A DNA stretch of 64,000 nucleotides from Dactylosporangium vinaceum (GCF_019904175.1 NZ_CP061913.1:8494001-8558000), one strand, 5' to 3'. Positions 1-10,024 are shown, numbered from the stretch's first letter. Made by a program: numbers and translations. Notes: generated by a model from the letters alone, not told the origin.

Positions 1-1494
<1,494 letters not shown>

Positions 1495-1544
1495 GACCAG
1501 CTCCCTTCCTCAATACCGCTGACGTCCGCACCGCCACCCTCCGG

Positions 1545-2255
1545 TCAGCTCCGCTGGCCCGGGTTCGGCCCGCCTCGCGGCTGGCCGCCGGACTGCGGCG
1601 AGCCGGACTGCGGCGAGCCGGACTGCGGCGAGCCGGACTGCGGCGAGCCGGACTGCCGGCCCGTGCTCTGCGCCGCCTGCTGCTGATCCGGGGCGGGCCG
1701 GCCGGACTGCCTCTCGCCCTGCGCCGCCTGCTGCCGATCCTGGGCGCCTCGGCCGGGCTGCCTGTCGTCCTGCGCCTGGATCTCGATCCGGCGCGGCTGC
1801 GCGTCCCTGGCCTTGGGCACCGTGACCGTGAGCACGCCGTTGCGGTAGGCGGCCTGCACCCGGTCGCTGTCGATGTCACCGGGCAGGTCGATCATGTACT
1901 CGAACTCGCCGGTCTGGCGTCCCTGACGACGCACGACGCCGCCGCGGCCACGCTCCTCGAAGGCGCCGGAGATCCGCAGCTCCTCGCCGCGCATCTCGAG
2001 GGTGATGTCATCCGGGTTCACGTTGGGCAGATCGACGTCGACGACGTAGGCGTCCTCGGTCTCCTCCACGTCGACCGGCGGCGACCAACCGGCCGGCCCA
2101 CCGATCCCGGCCTCACCACTGATGAGCGACTGGATGAGCTGACCGAACCTGCTGTTGAGCTCGTCCACCTCGCGGCGCGGGTCCCAGCGGTACACCGGCG
2201 CTCCGGCCGCCGAGCCGCCGCGGCGCTGCCGGGAGGAGAAGGGTGCGAGTGTCAT
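1545..2255 (-). CDS. Hsp20/alpha-crystallin small heat-shock protein with repeat tail
   Basis: ATP-independent holdase, 236 aa. Residues about 20-140 form the alpha-crystallin domain: PVDVEETEDAYVVDVDLPNV, then the ELRISG and GVLTVTVPKA strands typical of Hsp20. An in-frame upstream start exists, but ATG at 2253-2255 is preceded by AAAGGAACC, a good ribosome-binding site, and begins MTLAPFSS. The roughly 85 C-terminal residues are unusual: a Q/R/G-rich low-complexity tail with imperfect QQAAQ...RQSG units, ending in a perfect pentapeptide repeat (QSGSP) encoded by a 15-bp DNA repeat. Actinobacterial Hsp20 proteins are usually about 140-160 residues, so the tail is an addition. It sits upstream of dnaK and probably shares its regulation. 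Confidence 0.93.
   Translation of the reverse strand: MTLAPFSSRQRRGGSAAGAPVYRWDPRREVDELNSRFGQLIQSLISGEAGIGGPAGWSPPVDVEETEDAYVVDVDLPNVNPDDITLEMRGEELRISGAFEERGRGGVVRRQGRQTGEFEYMIDLPGDIDSDRVQAAYRNGVLTVTVPKARDAQPRRIEIQAQDDRQPGRGAQDRQQAAQGERQSGRPAPDQQQAAQSTGRQSGSPQSGSPQSGSPQSGSPQSGGQPRGGPNPGQRS
1591..1650. repeat. 15-bp tandem repeat in hsp20 3' end
   Basis: Four perfect head-to-tail copies of gactgcggcgagccg, followed by a partial fifth at 1651. On the minus strand they encode the QSGSP pentapeptide tail of the Hsp20 protein. A 15-bp unit preserves the frame, so copy-number change would lengthen or shorten the tail without breaking the gene. Confidence 0.9.
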
Positions 2256-2489
2256 CGTCGGTTCCTTTCGGAGTACGAATTGCGCCTTTCCCCAAGCATC
2301 GTGCGGGCCGGGGCAGTGCACTTCCCTACACCCGGATGACCGCCGGCCCGGCCCCTTCGGTGGTGCCGATGTCAGTGCCGGCGCGTGGGCGCCGAAGCCG
2401 GCCGGCTTGAGCGTTCGGCGTCCGCGGCGGCTTCGGCGACGATCGCACCGCGCGTCCGCCGGGCCGGCCCCGGCCGCAGGGCTCCGCGG

Positions 2490-4196
2490 CTACGTGCCGT
2501 CGCCGACGGCACGGCCGGTGGTCTGCAGATACGTCCAGACCAGTTGCACTGCCGCGACACCTTCGGCCGCCGCCGAGGTGAGCCGCTTGATCGACCCGCT
2601 GCGCACGTCGCCGGCGGCGAACACCCCGGGCAGGCTGGTCTGCAGTAACGGCCGTCCCGGCTGACCCGACTCGTCGGCGTCCGGGCCCGTGAGGATGAAG
2701 CCGTCCTCGTCGGTGGCGACCTTGCCGGCGAGCCAGCCGGTGCACGGCTGCGCACCGATGAAGACGAACAGCGCACGGGCCGGGAGTGCATGGCGCCGCC
2801 CGGTGCCCCTGTCCTGGATCACGACCGTTTCGAGGCGCTCCCCGCCCAGCAGTTCGCGCACCTCGGTGCCGGTGTGCGTCTCGATGTTCGGCGTCACGGC
2901 GATCCGGTCGACCAGGTAACGCGACATGGTCTCCGCGAGGTCGCGGCGGGCCAGCAGGTGCACGACAGGCGTGTACCTCGCCAGGAACAGCGCTGCCTCG
3001 CCGGCCGGGTTGCCGCCGCCCACGACCGCGACCGGTTCGTCGCGGCAGCACAGTGCCTCCGACCGGGTCGCCGCGTAGTAGACGCTGCTCGCCTCGAACG
3101 TGCTGAAGCCCGCAGCGTCGAGCTTGTGGTACCGGGCGCCGGTGGCGATCAGGACGGCCCGGGCCGTCACCTCGCCGCCGTCGTGGAGCTCGACGACGTA
3201 GTTGCCTTCCCGTTCCCGCAGCCCGCACGCGCGAGCCGGCATGTTGAAGGTGGCACCGAGTTGACAGGCCTGCACGACCGCCCGCGCGGTCAGCTCCCCG
3301 CCGGAGATCCCGGCCGGGAAGCCCGGATAGTCCTCCATCCGCGAGGATCGCCCGGCCTGGCCGCCGCAGGCGAACTCGTCGAGGGTGACCGTCACCAGCC
3401 CCTCCGAGGCGCCGTAGACGGCGGCGGCGAGGCCGGCCGCGCCCGCCCCGACGACGGCCAGGTCGCACACCGCGACGCCGGACGCGGGTGCGGGCGCGGG
3501 TGCGGGTCCGGGTGCGGGTCCGGGTGCGGGTCCGGGTGCGGGTAGGCCCACCGCCCGGGCGATCTCCGCGTCGCTCGGGTTGTGCAGCACCTGCCCCGCC
3601 GGGCCGATCACCACCGGCGTCTGCTCGGGCCGGACGTGCAGGCCGCACAGGAGCGCCTCGGCATCCGGATCCCGCTCCAGATCGACCCACTGGCACGCGA
3701 TGTGGTTGCAGGCGACGAAGTCGCGCAGCCGCCGGCTGTCGAGCGAGAACCGGGATCCGATGAGCCGCAGGCCGCCGACCCGGCCCATGAGCAGCACACG
3801 GCGGCTCAGGTACGCCTTCAGGATCAGGTCGCCCAGGGCCGGGTTCCGCTCGACAACGGACTTGAGACGGTCCACGGGCACCCTGAGCACCTCGCCGGGC
3901 TCACGCACCCGCAAGGTACGAGCGGCCGCCTGGCCGGTGATCAGGCTCAACTCTCCCAGGAACCGGGTGGGTCCGTGGACGGCGACGGAGCGTTCGTCGT
4001 CGCCGGACCCGTCGACCTCGGACACCGTGCCGGCGAGCACCGCGATGAAGTCGTAGTGCTCCTCGCCGGCGTGGACGAGTACCTCACCCGCCCGGGTCCG
4101 GTGCCGCCGGCCTTCCGCGGACAGCGCCGCGACCTGGGTGTCATCCAGGCTCGGATAACCGCCGACGCGGTCAGGTGTCTCGACCAGCATGTTCAT
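2490..4196 (-). CDS. Cyclic nucleotide-binding domain / thioredoxin reductase-like flavoprotein
   Basis: About 568 aa, three modules. Residues ~10-130 are a CNMP-binding beta-barrel (VLVHAGEEHYDF, GELSLITGQAAARTLR). Residues ~145-220 look thioredoxin/glutaredoxin-like. After an Ala-Pro-Gly linker comes an FAD/NAD(P)-binding thioredoxin-reductase fold (VVGAGAAGLAAAVYGASEG; second Rossmann VAVVGGGNPAGEAALF; C-terminal GVFAAGDVRSG). The CxxC redox pair of true thioredoxin reductase is absent: the position reads YYAATRSEA, as in the CNMP-fused subfamily. So it probably acts as a small-molecule-gated oxidoreductase. ATG at 4194-4196 follows GGGTGGTGG, which I prefer to the upstream GTG at 4274. 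A gap separates it from the dehydrogenase genes upstream. Confidence 0.88.
   Translation of the reverse strand: MNMLVETPDRVGGYPSLDDTQVAALSAEGRRHRTRAGEVLVHAGEEHYDFIAVLAGTVSEVDGSGDDERSVAVHGPTRFLGELSLITGQAAARTLRVREPGEVLRVPVDRLKSVVERNPALGDLILKAYLSRRVLLMGRVGGLRLIGSRFSLDSRRLRDFVACNHIACQWVDLERDPDAEALLCGLHVRPEQTPVVIGPAGQVLHNPSDAEIARAVGLPAPGPAPGPAPGPAPAPAPASGVAVCDLAVVGAGAAGLAAAVYGASEGLVTVTLDEFACGGQAGRSSRMEDYPGFPAGISGGELTARAVVQACQLGATFNMPARACGLREREGNYVVELHDGGEVTARAVLIATGARYHKLDAAGFSTFEASSVYYAATRSEALCCRDEPVAVVGGGNPAGEAALFLARYTPVVHLLARRDLAETMSRYLVDRIAVTPNIETHTGTEVRELLGGERLETVVIQDRGTGRRHALPARALFVFIGAQPCTGWLAGKVATDEDGFILTGPDADESGQPGRPLLQTSLPGVFAAGDVRSGSIKRLTSAAAEGVAAVQLVWTYLQTTGRAVGDGT
3484..3541. repeat. 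Short GC-rich repeat encoding Ala-Pro-Gly linker
   Basis: A run of 6/12-bp units of the type gcgggtgcgggtcc. On the minus strand it encodes the (GPAP)n/(AP)n linker between the thioredoxin-like and reductase modules of the CNMP flavoprotein. It is probably prone to slippage, and every unit keeps the frame. Confidence 0.7.
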
Positions 4197-4331
4197 GTCC
4201 ACCACCCGATAGCAGCTCGGCAAGCCACCCGCAGCGTTGCCCGCAACCGTCGCCGCGTGCCGTGTCGTCGGCACGACAATCGTCGACTCATGGCGAGCGG
4301 GGCCGGATCACCCGCTCCGGGTGAGCGGCCG

Positions 4332-5501
4332 TCACGGCACGAAGACGGTCCGGACGCAGCCGTCCTCCTTGCGCTTGAAGATGTCGTACCCGGTCTGGCC
4401 CTGCTCCAGCGGCATGGTGTGGGTCGCCAGGTGCTCGGTCGTGAGCTCGTCCTTCGCCATGCGGTCCAGGAGCATGGGGATGTACCGCTGACCGTGCATC
4501 TGCGCCCCCCGCACCGTCAGTCCCTTGTTCATCAGCGCACCGAGCGGAAACTTGTCCACGAACCCGGCGAACACGCCGAGCACGAAGACGCTGCCGCCCT
4601 TGCGGCAGTTGTAGATCGCCGAGCGCACGGCGGCCGGGCGGTCGGTCTCGAGTCGCAGCTGCTGCTTCGTCTTGTCGTACACATGCTGCGGGCCGGGCGT
4701 GTGCGCCTCCATGCCGACCGCCTCGATGCACACGTCCGGGCCGCGGCCGCCGGTGCGCTCGAGCAGTTCGGCTCCCACGTCGACGGCCGTGTAGTCGAGC
4801 GTCTCGGCGCCGATGTGCCGGCGGGCCATGTCGAGGCGGTAGTCGAACCGGTCGATGACGATGACTTCCGCCGCGCCCAGCAGCATCGAGGCGCGGGCGG
4901 CCATCTGGCCGACGGCACCGGCTCCCCAGACCGCCACGACGTCGCCGGGGCGCACACCGCCGAGGTCCGCGCCCATCCAGCCGGTCGCGGCCGAGTCGGA
5001 CGCGAACAGGGCCCGCTCGTCACTTACCGCCTCGGGCACGGCGAACGCCCCGACGTCGGCGAACGGCACCCGGATGTACTCGGCATGGCTGCCGGCGTTG
5101 CCGCCCATCGCGTGGGAGTACCCGAAGCACCCGCCCGGCGCCGCACCCCACAGCGACTCGGTGATGTCCGGGTTGGTATTGCCGTTGTCGCACAGCGAGT
5201 ACTCCTCGCGGCGGCAGTACCAGCACTGCCCGCACGCGATGAACGACGACACGACCACCCGGTCGCCGACGCTGTGCCTGCGCACGCCCGGCCCGACCTC
5301 GACGACCTCACCGAGGAACTCGTGGCCGAGGACGTCGCCCTGACGCATGAACGGGATGTACCCGCCCAGCAGGTGCAGATCCGAGCCGCACGTCACCGTC
5401 CGGCCGACCTTCAGGATCACGTCGCCGCTGTTGCGGATCTGCGGGTCCGGCACCGTCTCGACGCCTACCTTGTTCACGCCCTGCCACACCAACGCCCTCA
5501 C
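4332..5501 (-). CDS. Zinc-dependent alcohol/formaldehyde dehydrogenase (MDR family)
   Basis: 389-aa medium-chain dehydrogenase. The catalytic zinc site is visible (TCGSDLHL, then GHEFLGEVVEVG) and the structural zinc loop reads CGQCWYCRREEYSLC. The NAD-binding Rossmann motif is VWGAGAVGQMAARA. The long insert (NTNPDITES...GGCFGYSHAMGGNAG) resembles class III-like formaldehyde dehydrogenase branches, so the substrate is probably an alcohol or aldehyde adduct. Its start overlaps the stop of the small membrane protein upstream by 4 bp, so the two are translationally coupled. A related enzyme is encoded divergently at 6260. The exact substrate cannot be read from sequence. Confidence 0.9.
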   Translation of the reverse strand: MRALVWQGVNKVGVETVPDPQIRNSGDVILKVGRTVTCGSDLHLLGGYIPFMRQGDVLGHEFLGEVVEVGPGVRRHSVGDRVVVSSFIACGQCWYCRREEYSLCDNGNTNPDITESLWGAAPGGCFGYSHAMGGNAGSHAEYIRVPFADVGAFAVPEAVSDERALFASDSAATGWMGADLGGVRPGDVVAVWGAGAVGQMAARASMLLGAAEVIVIDRFDYRLDMARRHIGAETLDYTAVDVGAELLERTGGRGPDVCIEAVGMEAHTPGPQHVYDKTKQQLRLETDRPAAVRSAIYNCRKGGSVFVLGVFAGFVDKFPLGALMNKGLTVRGAQMHGQRYIPMLLDRMAKDELTTEHLATHTMPLEQGQTGYDIFKRKEDGCVRTVFVP

Positions 5502-5935
5502 AACCGGCCCTCCTCACGTCCGTGCTTCGTCGCGTACGCCAGCGGCGCGGAGCGCAGCGTCGGCCTGGTGGTCGCCGGTGCGTCCGGCTTGAGCACCTCA
5601 CCGACCTCGACAATCGACCGCGCCTCGCGCAGCGCCGCTCGCAGCCGCCGCACGCGCTCGGGATCGGCGGCGGCCGCGACCCGGGCCGCCAGCTCCGTAC
5701 CCCGATCCCCCGGCGCCGGCTGGACGCGGACCTCCACCGGGAAGCCGAGATCGGCCAGCGGCGGTGGCAGCGGATCGAGCTGATCGGGCGAGCAGTTGAT
5801 GGTGACGCTGTGCCAGCGGTCGGGCCCGGTGGTCCGGCGCCGCCTGGCGACCGCGGCGCTGCCCGCGATCGCACCGGCTCCCACAGCGGCCAGGGCGACG
5901 GCGGCCGGGAGCGGCCGGACTTGGAGTCTACGCAT
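5498..5935 (-). CDS. Small predicted membrane-anchored protein, function unknown
   Basis: 145 aa. Residues ~9-30 are one hydrophobic Ala/Gly-rich helix followed by an Arg cluster (VARRRRTT), typical of an N-in single-pass anchor. The rest is soluble and resembles the small 'cyclase/dehydrase-adjacent' hypothetical proteins seen next to zinc dehydrogenases in actinomycetes (VTINCSPDQLDPLPPPLADL): a short coenzyme-Q-binding/START-like lead, too short for the full fold. It overlaps the downstream dehydrogenase by 4 bp, so the pair is one operon. I do not recognise a specific function. Confidence 0.7.
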   Translation of the reverse strand: MRRLQVRPLPAAVALAAVGAGAIAGSAAVARRRRTTGPDRWHSVTINCSPDQLDPLPPPLADLGFPVEVRVQPAPGDRGTELAARVAAAADPERVRRLRAALREARSIVEVGEVLKPDAPATTRPTLRSAPLAYATKHGREEGRL

Positions 5936-6259
5936 GCGACGCAGCTACCCGGCATCCGTGCGACGACACGTCACGGACCCCGGCCTTTTGCCCGCTCCTG
6001 CTCCGGCGGCGGCTGCGCCGGACGCCCGTGGGAATCCGTCCTGCCCGAAGGCGTTTCCTCGTCCTCACTCGCGGCAGGTCAGGTTGTCGAGGGCGGGCCG
6101 CGCGACGATTGGACCGCAGCCCGACCGCGGAGGTCGCGACCGCGGCTGGCCGGTTGCACACAACAGTGTACGGCCACGCAACGACGCGAAGCGCGTATGT
6201 ACTGGAGATCTCGGCCCATGTCCGGAGCCGGGACGGGCACCGACGAACGGGGAAACGTC
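5936..6259. other. Intergenic region between divergent dehydrogenase units
   Basis: These 324 bp separate two divergent transcription units and should hold both promoters. The only notable local feature is a short AT-richer stretch around 6150-6175 with acacaacagtgta. No convincing -35/-10 pair, operator palindrome, RNA or small gene was found. Confidence 0.5.
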
Positions 6260-7420
6260 ATGAAGGCAGTGGTGTACGAGGGGCCGCGGCAGGTGAGCGT
6301 CAAGGATGTGCCGGACCCGCGGATCGAACGTCCGACCGACGTGCTGGTGCGGATCACGTCGGCGAACATCTGCGGCTCGGACCTGCACATGTACGAGGGC
6401 CGGACCGACTTCGAGCCGGGTCGCTGGTTCGGGCACGAGAACCTCGGCCAGGTGGTCGAGACCGGCGACGGCGTCGACAAGATCCGCAAGGGCGACTGGG
6501 TCGTGCTGCCGTTCAACATCGCGTGTGGGCACTGCAAGAACTGTGAGCGTCAGCTGACGAACTACTGCCTGACCGCCCAGCCGGACCCGAAGATGGCCGG
6601 CGCCGCCTACGGCTTCGCCGACATGGGCCCGTACGGCGGCGGACAGGCCGAGCTGCTGCGCGTGCCCTGGGGCGACTTCAACTGCCTGCGGCTGGGCGAG
6701 GACGCCGAGCAGCGCCAGACCGACTACGTCATGCTCGCCGACATCTTCCCGACCGGCTACCACGCCACCGAGATGGCCGGCGTACAGCCCGGCGACCAGA
6801 CCGTCATCTACGGCGCCGGGCCGGTCGGGCTGATGGCCGCCCTCTCGGCGACCATCCGCGGCGCGAGCAAGGTGATGGTCGTCGACAGGCACCCCGACCG
6901 GCTCCGCCTGGCCGAGTCGATCGGCGCGATCGCCATCGACGACTCGAAGACCGACCCGGTCCAGGCCGTGCTCGACCAGACGATGGGGCTCGGCGCCGAC
7001 AACGGCTGCGAATGCGTCGGCTACCAGGCACACGATCCCAACGGCCAGGAGCACCCCAACCTGACGATGAACCGGCTTGTCGCCTCCGTGCGCTTCACGG
7101 GGAAGATCGGCAACGTCGGCGTCTTCGTGCCCGAGGACCCCGGAGCGAGCGACGAGCTGGCGAAGCACGGCAAGCTCGCCTTCGACTACGGCATGTTCTG
7201 GTTCAAGGGCCAGCAGATCGGCAGCGGCCAGGCCCCGGTCAAGAAGTACAACCGGCAGCTGCGCGACCTCATCGTCGCGGGCAAGGCCGAACCGTCCTTC
7301 ATCGTCAGCCACGAGCTGCCCCTCGACCGCGCACCGGACGCCTACGAGCACTTCGACAGGCGCGACGAGGGCTGGACGAAGGTCGTCCTGCACCCCGCGA
7401 TGGCCGGAGCGCGTGCGTGA
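6260..7420 (+). CDS. fdhA: Glutathione-independent formaldehyde dehydrogenase-like zinc enzyme
   Basis: 386 aa. It matches the FdhA branch of medium-chain dehydrogenases from end to end: ICGSDLHMYEGRT (catalytic Cys), GHENLGQVVETG (catalytic His region), the structural zinc loop CGHCKNCERQLTNYC, the family-specific PYGGGQAELLRVPWGDFNCL, and Rossmann YGAGPVGLMAAL. Length and the AYGFADMGPYGGG stretch fit formaldehyde dismutase/dehydrogenase enzymes with tightly bound NAD. ATG at 6260 follows a weak cggggaaa; the longer upstream reading is low-complexity and not conserved-looking. It is transcribed away from the related enzyme at 4332-5501. Together they suggest a local aldehyde-detoxification function beside the chaperone genes. 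Confidence 0.85.
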   Translation: MKAVVYEGPRQVSVKDVPDPRIERPTDVLVRITSANICGSDLHMYEGRTDFEPGRWFGHENLGQVVETGDGVDKIRKGDWVVLPFNIACGHCKNCERQLTNYCLTAQPDPKMAGAAYGFADMGPYGGGQAELLRVPWGDFNCLRLGEDAEQRQTDYVMLADIFPTGYHATEMAGVQPGDQTVIYGAGPVGLMAALSATIRGASKVMVVDRHPDRLRLAESIGAIAIDDSKTDPVQAVLDQTMGLGADNGCECVGYQAHDPNGQEHPNLTMNRLVASVRFTGKIGNVGVFVPEDPGASDELAKHGKLAFDYGMFWFKGQQIGSGQAPVKKYNRQLRDLIVAGKAEPSFIVSHELPLDRAPDAYEHFDRRDEGWTKVVLHPAMAGARA

Positions 7421-7530
7421 CGACCGGGCGTCGGCGCCTGGCGTGCGACGGCTGAGCGCCGATCGCGCCGACACCAGGCTCCCTGTGGGACGGTGGCGCA
7501 CCCGGCTCGGGGGCGCCACCGTCGACCGGC

Positions 7531-7706
7531 CTACCTGCCACGCGGATTCAGAATGAGCGCCTGAGGGGCGGCGGCCTTCATCCGGGTGTTGAGCCAGGCC
7601 GGCTGGCGCGGCATGTCGCCGGCGGCGTCGCGGGCCAGCCGCAGCAGCTCGTGATCGCGTAGCCCCGGGTTCGCCGCCCCCAGATGTCGGCGATCCGGTC
7701 ACTCAT
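7531..7706 (-). pseudogene. Small 58-codon gene broken by one missing base in a G run
   Basis: The ATG at 7704-7706 has a strong ribosome-binding site (GGCGGAGGATCGAC) and reads MSDRIADIWG. The frame then turns into nonsense. Adding one G to the run of five G at about 7676-7680 joins it to a second frame reading AANPGLRDHELLRLARDAAG then DMPRQPAWLNTRMKAAA, ending ALILNPRGR and a stop at 7531-7533. The repaired product would be about 58 aa, charged and helical; I do not recognise it. The frame switch inside a homopolymer means either a sequencing error, a true frameshift or phase variation. It is divergent from the MarR gene, with a palindrome between them. Confidence 0.55.
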
Positions 7707-7831
7707 GTCGATCCTCCGCCTCTCCTCGTCCGGCATCCGGTGTGCAGTGGAGCGCCGGCGCACCGGCCCGGCGGCCGCGCACCACCACGCACCTGGCGCC
7801 ATCGGGACCACGATCGGCAATACCCGTGCTT

Positions 7832-7847
7832 AGCGCATCTATGCGCT
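7832..7847. promoter_or_regulatory. Palindrome, probable MarR operator
   Basis: Perfect inverted repeat AGCGCAT-CT-ATGCGCT, 7-bp arms and 2-bp spacer, 15 bp upstream of the marR GTG and facing the divergent small gene. The size and placement fit an autoregulatory MarR-family operator. That this MarR binds it is inference. Confidence 0.6.
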
Positions 7848-7862
7848 GGGCATGGAAGTACC

Positions 7863-8390
7863 GTGACCCGCTCCCATGAACCTGAAGCCGACGATCGCCT
7901 CGTCGAGGCGTTCCTGACCGCGAGCCGGGTGCTGGTGGCCGTCGCGGTCCGATCCCTGCCCGCCGGAGACGCCGAGATCACGCTGCCGCAGCACCGGGCC
8001 CTGGTCGTCCTCGCCTCGCGGGGCCCCCAGCGCATCGCCGACCTGGCGGACACCCTCGGCATCAACAGCTCCAACGCGACACGCAACTGCGATCGGCTGC
8101 AACGCCGCGGGCTCGTGCGCCGTGACCGGGACGACGACGACCGCCGCGCCGTGCGGGTCTCGCTGACCCAGGACGGCCAACGCCTGGTGGAGCAGATCAC
8201 CATCGTCCGCCGGGCGGAGATCAGCCGCATCCTCAACGCCATGCCCGGCCACGCCCGCGGCCCGCTGCTCGCCGCGCTGGGTGCCTTCACCGATGCCGCC
8301 GGAGAGGTACCCGAACAGAGCTGGTCACTGGGTTGGGGTACCGACTTCGACACGCCGGCCGCCCCCGCCTCGGAAGGTCGACGCCGATGA
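7863..8390 (+). CDS. MarR-family transcriptional regulator
   Basis: 175 aa, winged-helix MarR protein. The recognition region reads GPQRIADLADTLGINSSNATRNCDRL and the wing is RDRDDDDRRAVRVSLTQDG, the classic MarR D-x-R-D-x-R signature. GTG at 7863 is chosen because the upstream extension is low-complexity and the palindrome at 7832-7847 would otherwise be inside the gene. The stop overlaps the start of the cation exchanger by 4 bp (ATGA), so the regulator and transporter are co-translated. It probably represses its own operon and the divergent small gene. Its ligand is unknown. Confidence 0.92.
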   Translation: MTRSHEPEADDRLVEAFLTASRVLVAVAVRSLPAGDAEITLPQHRALVVLASRGPQRIADLADTLGINSSNATRNCDRLQRRGLVRRDRDDDDRRAVRVSLTQDGQRLVEQITIVRRAEISRILNAMPGHARGPLLAALGAFTDAAGEVPEQSWSLGWGTDFDTPAAPASEGRRR

Positions 8391-9451
8391 GCTCCCTCAA
8401 CTCGTGGCTGCTCCTGGTGATCTTCCTCGGCTGCGCCGCGGCCATCTGGATCGCCGGAATCACACTGTCCGACACCACCGACGTGCTCTCCCAACGACTG
8501 CGCCTGGGCAGCGCGCTGGGCGGCGTCATCCTGCTCGCCATCGCCACGAACCTGCCGGAGATCGCCATCACCGCCGGTGCGGCGCTCGCCCATCAACTGG
8601 ACGTGGCCGTCGGCAACATCCTCGGCGGCATCGCGCTGCAGACCGTCGTGCTGGTGGTCCTGGACGCCGCGGGTGTGCGGCCGCGCAAACCCCTGACGTA
8701 CCTCGCCGCGTCGCTCACGCTGCTGCTGGAAGGGGCCCTGGTCGTCGCGCTGCTGCTGGTCGTGGTCATGTCCACCCAGCTGCCGGCGTCGCTCATCGCG
8801 GTGCGGCTCACCCCCGGCGCGGCACTCATCGCCGTGCTGTGGGGGCTGGGGCTGCTCCTGCTGCGCCGCGCCGGCAACGGCCTGCCCTGGCACGAAGGCG
8901 GTTCGGCCCCGGACAGCCAGGACAGGCCGAAAGGTCACTCGAAGACCACCAAGGAGCAGCAGGCGACGCAGCGGGGCGTCGGCACCGGCCGGGCCGCGCT
9001 GGTGTTCGGCGTCGCCGCGGCCGTCACCCTGGTCGCCGGCGTGTTCATCGAACGCAGCGGCGAGGAGCTGTTCGGCCGGTTCGGCATGTCGGGCGTGCTG
9101 TTCGGGGCCACGGTCCTGGCTGCGGCGACAGCACTGCCGGAGCTGTCGACCGGCCTCACCTCGACGCGGCTCGGCGACTACCAGCTCGCCATCAGCGACA
9201 TCTTCGGCGGCAACGCCTTTCTGCCCGTGCTGTTCCTGTTCGCCACCGTCCTGTCCGGGCAGGCGGTGCTGCCCCGTGCGCATCACAGCGACATCTACCT
9301 CACCGCACTCGGCGGCCTCCTCACCATCGTGTACATGATCGGCCTGGTCTTCCGCCCGCAACGGCAGTACGCCCGCATGGGCGTCGACTCCATCGCCGTG
9401 CTGCTGCTGTACTCGATCGGCATCACCGGCCTCGCGTTCATCGCCGCCTGA
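8387..9451 (+). CDS. Sodium/calcium exchanger-type cation antiporter (CaCA)
   Basis: 354-aa integral membrane protein with two homologous halves, as in the CaCA superfamily. Each half has its alpha-repeat: AIATNLPEIAIT in the first and AAATALPELSTGL in the second, with the conserved P-E pair that coordinates the cation, each followed by a helix starting GNILGG or GNAFLP. A hydrophilic loop (about residues 170-205) separates the halves. About ten helices are predicted by eye. It would exchange Ca2+ or another divalent cation against Na+ or H+ across the cell membrane. It is translationally coupled to the MarR gene, implying ligand-controlled expression. Confidence 0.88.
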   Translation: MSSLNSWLLLVIFLGCAAAIWIAGITLSDTTDVLSQRLRLGSALGGVILLAIATNLPEIAITAGAALAHQLDVAVGNILGGIALQTVVLVVLDAAGVRPRKPLTYLAASLTLLLEGALVVALLLVVVMSTQLPASLIAVRLTPGAALIAVLWGLGLLLLRRAGNGLPWHEGGSAPDSQDRPKGHSKTTKEQQATQRGVGTGRAALVFGVAAAVTLVAGVFIERSGEELFGRFGMSGVLFGATVLAAATALPELSTGLTSTRLGDYQLAISDIFGGNAFLPVLFLFATVLSGQAVLPRAHHSDIYLTALGGLLTIVYMIGLVFRPQRQYARMGVDSIAVLLLYSIGITGLAFIAA

Positions 9452-9493
9452 CGACAGCGGTTGCGAGCGTGAGGAGCGCCGGCAGCGCGCCGG

Positions 9494-9922
9494 TCACGCC
9501 GGCCGGGCCGCCCGGGTCTGCCGGATGCGCAGCCAGGTCGTCAGCACAGCCAGGGCCAGCAGGGCGGCGGCGCCGATCCAGAAGAACCGGGCACCTTCCG
9601 GGCCGGCCGGGTGGCCGGCCTGCTCGACCGGGTCGAACGGGTTCTGCGGGTCGTAGCGGATGTCGAGGCGCTCGCCCTTGCGCAGGTCCTTGGTGCAGGT
9701 GTCGCACGGCACCTCGGGGCGTTCGCCCTTGCCGGTGACGAAGGTGACCCTCGTGCTGTGGCCGTGCTTGCCGGGCGTGCCCTGCTCCGCCACGACCGCC
9801 CCGGTGGTGATGCCGAACCGGTCGAGCCGCTCCCCCTTGTCGGCGAAGTACCAGCCCAGGAGGCCGCTGCCGACGGCGAGGAGCAGCAGGACCACCGGAG
9901 TCACGCGCGACACCCTGTTCAT
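9494..9922 (-). CDS. DUF3592-like two-helix membrane protein
   Basis: 142 aa. Hydrophobic helix at ~9-27 and a second at ~115-133 flank an extracytoplasmic beta-rich segment. It carries the DUF3592-type pattern: GAVVAEQGT, then STRVTFVTGKG, and RKGERLDIRYDPQNPFD, where 'V.Y.P..P' is the family's hallmark. A CDTC pair sits in the exposed domain and could be a disulfide or metal site. ATG at 9922 is preferred to the GTG two codons upstream. It stands alone, convergent with the exchanger gene. The family has no defined biochemical role. Confidence 0.72.
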   Translation of the reverse strand: MNRVSRVTPVVLLLLAVGSGLLGWYFADKGERLDRFGITTGAVVAEQGTPGKHGHSTRVTFVTGKGERPEVPCDTCTKDLRKGERLDIRYDPQNPFDPVEQAGHPAGPEGARFFWIGAAALLALAVLTTWLRIRQTRAARPA

Positions 9923-10024
9923 GCGCACACCATAGGCCGGGCGGCCAAGCGATGACCGTCAGCGCGGTGTCGCGGCGGTGGCCGGGGGTCGGACGTCCCG
10001 CCGCCGGCCGCGTCGGGTGGGGCG

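Noticed and set aside
3582..5783. 733-codon plus-strand open frame
   Set aside because: Mirror of the CNMP flavoprotein and dehydrogenase genes; biased His/Arg/Val composition typical of antisense frames in GC-rich DNA.
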